A DNA stretch of 33,896 bases from Candidatus Peregrinibacteria bacterium. GTDB lineage: Bacteria > Patescibacteriota > Gracilibacteria > UBA1369 > LOWO2-01-FULL-3. The notes under the pieces are model-generated. The model ran no database searches. It had not been told where the DNA came from and saw nothing but the letters and a program-made list of their open reading frames with translations. Of this stretch, positions 17,935 through 25,752 are shown piece after piece. How positions within the stretch are numbered: position 1 is the first letter of the stretch; each line of letters starts with the position of its first letter. Both the position numbers and the translations under genes were made by a program. The DNA lies in contig JACQRJ010000064.1 of the NCBI GenBank assembly GCA_016206505.1, positions 1-33,896 of the forward strand, in the 5' to 3' direction.

Positions 17935-19554
17935 ATGCCGAATATAGTTACGGAATGGGAAAAGGCACATTTGGCAAAAATGGGCTTGCCGCTGCCTACT
18001 ATTTGCATCGAGGAGAGGCACAGGAGAAGGCTTTGCAATCGTAACGAACGCAGAATTTACAAAGACAAGTGCGATTTGACCGGAAAGTCGATAATTTCTC
18101 TGTATTCTCCCGATAAGAAGAACGTAGTTTATTCGCAGGAGGCGTGGTGGAGTGATGACTGGGATCCGAAAAGTTATGGCAGGGATTTTGATTTCAATCG
18201 CGGATTTTTTGAGCAACTGAAGGAATTGCGCATGGCTGTGCCGCGTTTGTCATTGATGAATACGCGGGCGGAAAATAGCGAATATTGCAATGTCACCACT
18301 TCAAACAAAAATTGTTATCTGGTTTTTGGCGGGGATTTTGATGAAGATTGCATATACAGTGTTTTTGCCATGCATTCGCGTAATTGCAGCGATCTTTATT
18401 GGGTGAATCGAGCGGAGCTTTGCTATGATCTGGTGGATTGTACCGATGTTTATAATCTGAAATACAGTCAGAATGCCTACAATTGTCGTGATAGCGCATT
18501 TTTGTATGAATGTCGCGGTTTGAGTAATTGTTTTATGTGTGTGGGACTGCGCAATAAACAATATTATATATTGAATAAGCCATATTCCGCCGAGGAATAT
18601 AAGCAAAAAATAGCGCAATTTAACCTGGGCAGTTATAAGGCGGTTTTGGAATTGAAAAAGCGGTTTGCACAGTTTAAATTAACCTTTCCTCATCGCTATG
18701 CCCAAATCATAAATTGTGAAAATGCTACGGGTGATAATTTGGGCGGGGTAAAGAATGCTGTGAATTGTTTTGATATCGAAGGGCCGGCGGAAGATATAAA
18801 GGATGTGATGCTGGGAGGATGGGGTATAAAAGATGTTTTGAGCTGCGATCATGTCGGGCACAAAATTGAAATGGTTTATGAGATTTTGGGCTCTATCGGA
18901 AGTTATAATTGCGCCTTTGGAACCTTTAATTGGGACTGTAAGGATATTTTGTATAGCGATATGGTCGTGAATAATTGTCGGCATCTTTTCGGCTGCACAA
19001 ATATGAAAAAATCCGAGTTTTGTATTTTGAACAAGCAATATACGGAGTCGGAGTATTTTGATATGAAAGCGAGAATTATTGAACATATGAAAAAAACCGG
19101 AGAGTGGGGCGAATTTTGGCCGATGCAGGACAGTATGTGGTGCTATAACGAGACCGTCGCCAATGATTATTTCCCATTGAGCAAAGAGGAAGTGTTGGCC
19201 AAGGGCTTGAAATGGTTTGATGAAGAGAAAGTGGAGATTGGGACCGGCGACACCGTGCCTGATGAGATTGATGCCGTTTCTGAAAATATTTTGTCAGCAA
19301 CTTTTATCTGCGCAGAAACGGGCAGGCCGTATAAAATCAATGAAACCGAGCTGAAGTTTTATAAGCGTTTAAACGTGCCGATTCCTCATTATGCATCGGA
19401 AACACGAAATGAAATAAGGTTTAAAAGCAGGCTTAAAAGGCGAAGTTTTGAGCGGAAATGCGATAAATGCGGAATGGCGATTTTGAGCAGTTATGATTCT
19501 TCACGACCTGAAAAGATTTATTGCGAAAGGTGTTATTTGGAAACTTTGAATTAG
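17935..19554 (+). CDS. Cys/Asn-rich repetitive protein with N- and C-terminal zinc-ribbon-like motifs; function unknown
   Basis: Recurrent NC.D/C..xxNC patterns (SRNCSDLYWVN, AYNCRDSAFLYECRGLSNCFMC, SYNCAFGTFNWDCKDILYSDMVVNNCRHLFGC); C-terminal CDKCGMAIL...IYCERCY. Confidence 0.75.
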   Translation: MPNIVTEWEKAHLAKMGLPLPTICIEERHRRRLCNRNERRIYKDKCDLTGKSIISLYSPDKKNVVYSQEAWWSDDWDPKSYGRDFDFNRGFFEQLKELRMAVPRLSLMNTRAENSEYCNVTTSNKNCYLVFGGDFDEDCIYSVFAMHSRNCSDLYWVNRAELCYDLVDCTDVYNLKYSQNAYNCRDSAFLYECRGLSNCFMCVGLRNKQYYILNKPYSAEEYKQKIAQFNLGSYKAVLELKKRFAQFKLTFPHRYAQIINCENATGDNLGGVKNAVNCFDIEGPAEDIKDVMLGGWGIKDVLSCDHVGHKIEMVYEILGSIGSYNCAFGTFNWDCKDILYSDMVVNNCRHLFGCTNMKKSEFCILNKQYTESEYFDMKARIIEHMKKTGEWGEFWPMQDSMWCYNETVANDYFPLSKEEVLAKGLKWFDEEKVEIGTGDTVPDEIDAVSENILSATFICAETGRPYKINETELKFYKRLNVPIPHYASETRNEIRFKSRLKRRSFERKCDKCGMAILSSYDSSRPEKIYCERCYLETLN

Positions 19555-19676
19555 GGAGATGCTAAGAAACGCGCAATGCTTTGTCGCCTTCGGATTTTCC
19601 TTTTCGCCGTATAGCTGCATACGTTTCAGTCGAAAAATCCTTGTCTCCTCGTATTGCATCGTTTCTTAGCATCTCC
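19555..19676. repeat. Palindromic element copy D (between convergent ORF and purM)
   Basis: GGAGATGCTAAGAAACG...CGTTTCTTAGCATCTCC outer arms; central CCGTATAGCTGCATACG. Confidence 0.93.
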
Positions 19677-19685
19677 TCAGAAAAT

Positions 19686-20705
19686 TTAGAGCACTTCGCC
19701 GATGATTTGGGCTTCGATGCCGTGATTTTTGCAGATTGCGGAGATTTTTTCGAAGTCGTCCGAGACCAAAATCATGCCGACACCCATGTTCCAGGTTTTG
19801 TAGGCTTCATCCTCACTGACGTTGCCGAGTTCCATGAGCTTTTGCATGGCAGGTGGCGGTTTTGGCAGAGTTGTGAGTTTGTAGTTTAGGCCTGTTTTTT
19901 TGAGAATACGTGGCAAGTTTCCCGGGATGCCGCCGCCTGTGATATGGCAAACTCCTTTGAGTTCCACTTTTGCTGATTCTTTATAGCGGCCGTGCATTTC
20001 CATAATGGCACTGGCGTAAATTTTTGACGGTTCGATAACGACTTCACCCCAGGTACGGTTATCGTCGTATTTTTCATTAACCCAGTTTGTTCCGAATTTT
20101 TCGGATAAGATATGGCGCACGAGAGAGAGGCCGTTTGAACGGAAATTTGGAGAAAGAAGTCCGATCAATTTATCGCCGATTTTGATATTTTGACCGTTGA
20201 TAACCTTGTTTTTTTCGACAATACCCACACACGTGGCATTCCAGATATAGCCGTTACACATTTTGCCCATTTCAGCGATTTCGCCGCCGGGGATCACCAC
20301 TTTGTGCTTAAGTGCAGCTTCTTTCAAGCCTTCCATCAATTGCGCAATTTTGGCTTCATCGACCTTATCAACATCAATAGTGTTTGTGACAGAAATCGGC
20401 TCGGCTCCAATACAAACTGCATCATCAATCACCATGCACAAAAGATCTGTGCCCATAGTGTCGTATTTGCCCATCATTTCAGCGACTTGCATTTTGCTGC
20501 CGACGCCGTCATCGTTTTGCACCAAAAAATAATCGCCCATATCCAAAGTTCCGGTAAATCCCCCGTCTTCAACAACCGGCTGCCCGATCATGCCTTTGCG
20601 TCCGATAAAAGTTTCTTTTGCAGCGTTGTAGGCGATAGCCGAACATTTATCCCCCATTTCAACATTTACTCCCGATGCTTCATAGGTAGACATAGAGTCC
20701 TTCAT
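19686..20705 (-). CDS. purM: Phosphoribosylformylglycinamidine cyclo-ligase
   Basis: NDDGVGSKMQVAEMMGKYDTMGTDLLCMVIDDAVCIGAEP; ITGGGIPGNLPRIL; TWNMGVGMILV. Confidence 0.93.
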   Translation of the reverse strand: MKDSMSTYEASGVNVEMGDKCSAIAYNAAKETFIGRKGMIGQPVVEDGGFTGTLDMGDYFLVQNDDGVGSKMQVAEMMGKYDTMGTDLLCMVIDDAVCIGAEPISVTNTIDVDKVDEAKIAQLMEGLKEAALKHKVVIPGGEIAEMGKMCNGYIWNATCVGIVEKNKVINGQNIKIGDKLIGLLSPNFRSNGLSLVRHILSEKFGTNWVNEKYDDNRTWGEVVIEPSKIYASAIMEMHGRYKESAKVELKGVCHITGGGIPGNLPRILKKTGLNYKLTTLPKPPPAMQKLMELGNVSEDEAYKTWNMGVGMILVSDDFEKISAICKNHGIEAQIIGEVL

Positions 20706-20726
20706 AATTGTGATTTTTAGCCGGTT

Positions 20727-21401
20727 CTATTTGTAAGTGGCGTTCATCTTATCACCGGTGACGCGTCCGCGGTCAAGGGTAATGACGCGTTTCTTGATGG
20801 TGCTTACGAGGTCCTGGTTGTGGCTTGCAAAAATTACGGTAGTGCCGTACTGATTGATTCTTAAAAGTAGTTTGGCAAGTGCCTGTGCGTTTGCCGGGTC
20901 AAGATTGCCCGTCGGTTCATCGGCAATTATCATCTCAGGATCATGTACCAAAGCTCTGGCAATAGCCGTTCTCTGCGCTTCGCCGCCGGAAAGCTGACGG
21001 GGAAAATTGTTTCTCTGTTCTTCAAGCCCCACCAGTTTTAAAACTTCAATAGTGCGTTTTTCGATAAATTTCTGGCCGTACCCGGCCACTTCAAGGGCAA
21101 AAGCGACGTTTTCAAAAACCGTTTTTTGCGGTAAAAGTTTGTAATCCTGAAAAACGATGCCGACTTTACGGCGATATTCCTGAACTTTTGAGGGTTTCAA
21201 ATTTGCAACATCGTAATTATCGATTTTTACAGAGCCATGATCGACCACTTCCTTGCCAATAAGCACATGGATGAGCGTTGTTTTTCCGGCACCGGAAGCG
21301 CCAACTATGGAAACAAATTCACCACCTTTGATCTTGAAGGACACACCATCGAGGACTTTTTTCTTGCCGTAGCTCTTTGTGAGATTTTCGACTTCGATCA
21401 T
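20727..21401 (-). CDS. ftsE: Cell division ATP-binding protein FtsE
   Basis: [73 protein letters not shown]. Confidence 0.93.
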   Translation of the reverse strand: MIEVENLTKSYGKKKVLDGVSFKIKGGEFVSIVGASGAGKTTLIHVLIGKEVVDHGSVKIDNYDVANLKPSKVQEYRRKVGIVFQDYKLLPQKTVFENVAFALEVAGYGQKFIEKRTIEVLKLVGLEEQRNNFPRQLSGGEAQRTAIARALVHDPEMIIADEPTGNLDPANAQALAKLLLRINQYGTTVIFASHNQDLVSTIKKRVITLDRGRVTGDKMNATYK

Positions 21402-21407
21402 GGTTGG

Positions 21408-21436
21408 AGTATATCTTTAGCGGTGGAATTTGTCAT
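21408..21436 (-). promoter_or_regulatory. Promoter for ftsE overlapping the xerC 3' end
   Basis: On the minus strand ATGACA-17 nt-TATACT; only 6 nt from -10 to ATG. Confidence 0.6.
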
Positions 21437-22337
21437 GGACTTCTTTTAGGCCTTTGTTGGTGACGTGAGTGTAAATTTGCGTGGTCGTTATTGAGCTGTG
21501 GCCGAGCATTTCCTGGACAGAGCGGATGTCGGCGCCGTTTTTTAGGAGTTCAGTGGCGTAAGTGTGTCTTAGCGTATGAGGCGTGACTTTTTTTATGATG
21601 CCGGCTTTTAGGGCGTATTTGCGGACGATTTTTTCGATGGAAACCGTGGAAAGTCGTCTATTTGAATCATTTGTGATGTCGATTTTTTGGCCGCGACCGC
21701 TGTTTACAAAAAGCGGCTTGAAATTATCCTGACGGGTTTTCAGATAATCTTTGATGAGGTCTGCGGCTTTTTTTGAAAGGAAAATGATCCGTGGTTTTTG
21801 GCCTTTGCCGCGAACCATAAATTCGCGCTCCTTGAGATTTACCTGCTCGCGATTTAAGGAATAGAGTTCGCTGACACGGAGTCCTGTGCTGTATAGGGTT
21901 TCAAGAAGCGCAAGATCTCTTGAAGCAGAGTTTTTTGTATGATCGACAGCTTTGAAAAGATTTCCCAATTCTTCACGCGTGAGAAATTCAACTGTGCGTT
22001 TGGGAATTTGTGAAAGTTCGATTTTCTCAGCACTAAGCGATTTGATGTCGTTTTTGGCAAGATGTTTGAGGAAGGCACGCAGCGCGATGATGTGGTAATT
22101 TTGGGTCTTTTTGGAAAGGGGTTTGTTGAATTTATCGGTTTGACGATTGAGGTAAAGGCGGTAGTTATTGATGATTTGCAAATTTAACTCTTCGGGCGGT
22201 GGTTCTATCTTTGAATTTTGTGAAAGAAACTCGAGGAAGCGGTTTAGATAATGGGAATAATTCTGAAGAGTTTTTGGAGATTTATTTTGAAGTTCGAGAT
22301 ATTTGAGAAAATTATCAATTAGCGTTTGGAAGTCCAT
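21417..22337 (-). CDS. xerC: Tyrosine recombinase XerC/XerD-like
   Basis: LYSTGLRVSELYSLNREQV; TPHTLRHTYATELLKNGADIRSVQEMLGHSSITTTQIYTHV. Confidence 0.92.
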   Translation of the reverse strand: MDFQTLIDNFLKYLELQNKSPKTLQNYSHYLNRFLEFLSQNSKIEPPPEELNLQIINNYRLYLNRQTDKFNKPLSKKTQNYHIIALRAFLKHLAKNDIKSLSAEKIELSQIPKRTVEFLTREELGNLFKAVDHTKNSASRDLALLETLYSTGLRVSELYSLNREQVNLKEREFMVRGKGQKPRIIFLSKKAADLIKDYLKTRQDNFKPLFVNSGRGQKIDITNDSNRRLSTVSIEKIVRKYALKAGIIKKVTPHTLRHTYATELLKNGADIRSVQEMLGHSSITTTQIYTHVTNKGLKEVHDKFHR

Positions 22338-22424
22338 AAAATGAGGGTTTTATGAAGATTAAGTTTGCACAACAAATCTACCACAAGGTTCAAAAGATCT
22401 ACAATCGATTATGTTGAAATTTAC

Positions 22425-22853
22425 TTAAACGGTTTTTGGCGGCTGGCCATGTGTACTCGCCTTATCCTCACCACCAAGCTGAAGTTCACTGTCCAGGCGT
22501 GTTGTAAAATTGGTAATAATTTTTGGGAAATTGCCGGTATCTTTGCCGATTGCACGCTCTTTGGCGTCATCAATCAATAAGTCGGTTTTGGTCTTTCGAA
22601 GATATTGTTTGGCCTCCTTTTTGGCGAAGCGCAGTTCAATATTTTGATAAATTTTCTTGTCATCAAGTGGGGTATTTTGATCGATATTTGCTCTTTCAAT
22701 ATCGTTGGAAAAGCGCACAAAATTTTTGTCTTTGGCGATTTCGACTTTAGCTTTACGCGATTTGTCATGCCAGATGCCAAGAGCGGACTTCACTTCCTGG
22801 GCGGCATCGGTAAGATTTGAATTATTTTGAGCCATATTTTTTTTACTTTTCAT
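22425..22853 (-). CDS. Hypothetical small charged protein
   Basis: 142-aa ORF co-oriented with xerC-ftsE-purM, divergent from dgt. Confidence 0.55.
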   Translation of the reverse strand: MKSKKNMAQNNSNLTDAAQEVKSALGIWHDKSRKAKVEIAKDKNFVRFSNDIERANIDQNTPLDDKKIYQNIELRFAKKEAKQYLRKTKTDLLIDDAKERAIGKDTGNFPKIITNFTTRLDSELQLGGEDKASTHGQPPKTV

Positions 22854-22907
22854 GATATTTTATCATATTTATGCTAGGATTTCAATGGCAGGAAAGCCCG
22901 AAAACTT

Positions 22908-24044
22908 ATGATTTTTACCAGAAAAAAACTTGAAGAAATGGAAAGTAGCAATCTTGCACTTTATGCGATGAAAAGCGCAAATAGTCGAGGCAGAAAGCAT
23001 AAAGAGCCTGAAGAAGATATCAAGAGGCTTTGTTTTCAGAAAGATCGGGACAGAGTGATTCATTGCAAGGCTTTTCGCAGGCTGACCGAAAAAACGCAGG
23101 TTTTTGTGGCCGGAAGCGGAGATCATTACCGTACGAGATTGACACATACGATTGAAGTGGCTCAAATAAGCAGAGATTTGGCACGAAGATTGGGACTGAA
23201 TGAAGATTTATGTGAAGTGATCGCTTTGGCTCATGATCTGGGGCATCCGCCGTTTGCACATGGCGGGCAGGAAGTTTTGGATGAAATTTTGAAAGGTTAT
23301 GGGGATCATTTTGAGCATAATGAACAAAGCAGAAGAATTGTGGAGATTCTGGAAAAAAATTATCCGGATTTTGAAGGATTGAATTTGACTTATGAAACGA
23401 TTGAAGGCTTGATGAAGCATCAAACCGCTTTTGATCAGGCAGGAAAAAAATTTGAGAGGTCCGCGCATCTGGAAGCGCAAATCGTGAATATTGCCGATGA
23501 AATCGCGTATAACAATCATGATATGGATGATGCTGTGAGGTCGGGAATTGTCGATATTACGGTCTTTGAAAAATTTGAGCTTTGGCAGATGGCAAAAGAA
23601 GCGGTTTTGAAGAAATATGGCAAAACTTCGGAATGGATTTTTGTTTCGCGTAATATCAGTATGATGATTGCTTTGATGATGGAGGATTTGTGCCAGAATG
23701 CGAATGAAAATCTGGAAAAGCAAAGTATCAAGAATTTTGAAGATGTGAGGGCTTTTAAAGGTTGTTTGATATGCTTCAGCGGTAAAATGCGAATGATGAT
23801 ATCAGTAATGCGCAAATTTTTGTTTGAGAATTTTTATATGCATCCAAAGATTATGAAAGAAATAGAGAAGGGGCAAAAAATGGTCAAAGAGGTTTTTGTT
23901 TTTTACATGCAAAATCCCGATAAGCTGCCGAAGCGTTTTCAAAGAAAAGGTGATCCGTTTTATGTCAGCGTAAAAGATTATATTGCCGGCATGACCGATG
24001 GTTTCTTATTGGAAGAATTTGAAAAGTTGATACAAAAGAGGTAA
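22908..24044 (+). CDS. dgt: dGTPase-like HD-domain triphosphohydrolase
   Basis: FRRLTEKTQVF; RTRLTHTIEVAQISRDLARRLGLNEDLCEVIALAHDLGHPPFAHGGQEVLDE. Confidence 0.93.
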   Translation: MIFTRKKLEEMESSNLALYAMKSANSRGRKHKEPEEDIKRLCFQKDRDRVIHCKAFRRLTEKTQVFVAGSGDHYRTRLTHTIEVAQISRDLARRLGLNEDLCEVIALAHDLGHPPFAHGGQEVLDEILKGYGDHFEHNEQSRRIVEILEKNYPDFEGLNLTYETIEGLMKHQTAFDQAGKKFERSAHLEAQIVNIADEIAYNNHDMDDAVRSGIVDITVFEKFELWQMAKEAVLKKYGKTSEWIFVSRNISMMIALMMEDLCQNANENLEKQSIKNFEDVRAFKGCLICFSGKMRMMISVMRKFLFENFYMHPKIMKEIEKGQKMVKEVFVFYMQNPDKLPKRFQRKGDPFYVSVKDYIAGMTDGFLLEEFEKLIQKR

Positions 24045-24047
24045 TTT
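24019..24047 (+). promoter_or_regulatory. Candidate nrdR promoter in the dgt 3' end
   Basis: TTGAAA-17 nt-TAATTT, 7 nt before ATG 24055. Confidence 0.4.
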
Positions 24048-24054
24048 TTTCATC

Positions 24055-24501
24055 ATGAACTGTCCAAAATGTGAACATAACGATACAAGAGTTCTGGATT
24101 CGCGTGAAACCGATGCCAATAAAGCCGTAAGGCGCAGGAGAGAGTGTAATAAATGCAATCATCGTTTCACGACTTTTGAGCGAGTGGAAACGACAAAGTT
24201 TTTAGTGGTGAAGAAGGATGGAACAAGAGAAAATTATGACAGAAGTAAGCTGGAAAAAGGTATCTGGATTGCCTGTGAAAAAAGAAAAGTGACCGAAGAC
24301 CAGGTGCGCAAGTTGATTAATGGTCTGGAGGAAAAGTGGGCGGCTTTTGGCAAGGAAATTTCCAGTAAAATAATAGGCGAAGATGTGATGAGGGTTTTGA
24401 AAGAGCTGGACGAGGTGGCCTATATCAGGTTTGCCTCTGTTTACAGGCAGTTTAAAGATATTGATAGTTTTAAAAAGGAATTGCAGAAGCTTTCCGCGTG
24501 A
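24055..24501 (+). CDS. nrdR: Transcriptional repressor NrdR
   Basis: MNCPKCEHNDTRVLDSRETDANKAVRRRRECNKCNHRFTTFERVE. Confidence 0.97.
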   Translation: MNCPKCEHNDTRVLDSRETDANKAVRRRRECNKCNHRFTTFERVETTKFLVVKKDGTRENYDRSKLEKGIWIACEKRKVTEDQVRKLINGLEEKWAAFGKEISSKIIGEDVMRVLKELDEVAYIRFASVYRQFKDIDSFKKELQKLSA

Positions 24502-24546
24502 TCGGAACTTGCCCCTGTTCATGAGCAGACCGCTAGTCTTCGCCGC

Positions 24547-24575
24547 TTGCCTTTTTGCGTATTTTGTTGTATAAT
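24547..24575 (+). promoter_or_regulatory. Sigma70-like promoter for the L,D-transpeptidase gene
   Basis: TTGCCT-17 nt-TATAAT. Confidence 0.65.
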
Positions 24576-24603
24576 ATGCTATTGGTAAAAATAAACATAA
24601 CCC

Positions 24604-25752
24604 ATGCATATCAAAAAAATACTATCACCTTTGACGGCTGCTTTATTTGCTACCGTTTTTACGTTTAATACTGTTTTTGCTTCTTCAGGGCAGATACTGC
24701 GCGTATCGGTAATTGATGTCGGCACAAATCAGGCTGTCGCTGAAGCGGATTTTGAAGATCCGGGAAGTATCGAAATAGTGAAAGAAGGCAGGACTATTTC
24801 CAGGGTAAATGTTAAAAAAGAAGTTGAAATATGCGGTTTTGAAGCACCGGAAGAAAGCAAATATGATGCTTCTGTTGTTGAAGTCAGGAGAGTTTTGAGA
24901 GTTGAGCCTGGAGAAGAGTTCCGAGTTAAAGTTTTTTTGAAAAATAAGGGAAATATGCCCTGGTTCAAAAAAGGCAGCAGTTGTCTGGGGCCGAAGATGT
25001 CTCTGGGAACAGATAAAGAACGCGATCATGACGGGCTTTTCTATGCGGAAGGCTTGATGGGCTGGGAAGCTTCAAACAGAATTTATATGGATCAAATGAG
25101 AGTGGATCCGGGCGAAATCGCTTCATTTACCTTTTTTGGTAAGGCCGGTGATGAAGCAGATGTAATGAAAGAATATTTTACGCCGGTTTTGGAGGGGATT
25201 TCATGGCTGGACAAAGCAAGTTTCGGGTTTGAAGTCATGATAGGCGAAACTGGCGAATCCATGAAAAAGGTTCATCAAAAAGTGCGTTTTTCATTGGGTA
25301 GCGGTTCTGTAATGAATCTGAATCTTGACGGAGAAAAAGCACTTTTGGTTGATCGCACATCTGCACAAAAGCTCTATCTATTGATTGATAATAAAGTGGT
25401 AGCTGAGTTTCCCGTGAGCACAGGTGCTCCGGCAACGCCTACACCGGTTGGAACTACAGAAATAAAATTGAAACAAGAAGTACGCGTAGGCAGCAAGTCG
25501 CCGTATTATATCATGCCAAAATTCATGTGGTTTCGTGAAGGCGGTTATGGGTTTCATGCTCTGCCAAGCCTTGGCGGTGACGGAGGGATTTTTTGGACTG
25601 AGGCTTTGGATCACATTGGCAGGCCGGTAAGCCACGGTTGTATCAGATTACTACCCGACGATGCCGATTTCGTTTATGACTTTGCAGAAATCGGAACAAA
25701 GGTTATGGTGAGGCACGGCGTAATTATCGACGATGGCTACTTTAACGAATAA
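24604..25752 (+). CDS. Secreted L,D-transpeptidase (YkuD) with N-terminal accessory domain
   Basis: Signal peptide; HIGRPVSHGCIRLLPDDADFVYDF catalytic motif. Confidence 0.9.
   Translation: MHIKKILSPLTAALFATVFTFNTVFASSGQILRVSVIDVGTNQAVAEADFEDPGSIEIVKEGRTISRVNVKKEVEICGFEAPEESKYDASVVEVRRVLRVEPGEEFRVKVFLKNKGNMPWFKKGSSCLGPKMSLGTDKERDHDGLFYAEGLMGWEASNRIYMDQMRVDPGEIASFTFFGKAGDEADVMKEYFTPVLEGISWLDKASFGFEVMIGETGESMKKVHQKVRFSLGSGSVMNLNLDGEKALLVDRTSAQKLYLLIDNKVVAEFPVSTGAPATPTPVGTTEIKLKQEVRVGSKSPYYIMPKFMWFREGGYGFHALPSLGGDGGIFWTEALDHIGRPVSHGCIRLLPDDADFVYDFAEIGTKVMVRHGVIIDDGYFNE

Noticed and set aside
11612-19676. Interpretation of the palindromes as integron attC sites (imperfect palindromes after stop codons)
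   Set aside because: No RYYYAAC/GTTRRRY core boxes at the ends; one copy lies inside a coding sequence; neighbours are housekeeping genes; the tyrosine recombinase (21417-22337) looks like XerC/D, not an IntI.
11425-19676. CRISPR array
   Set aside because: Repeats are irregularly spaced, >100 bp, palindromic and separated by whole genes; no regular spacers and no cas genes.
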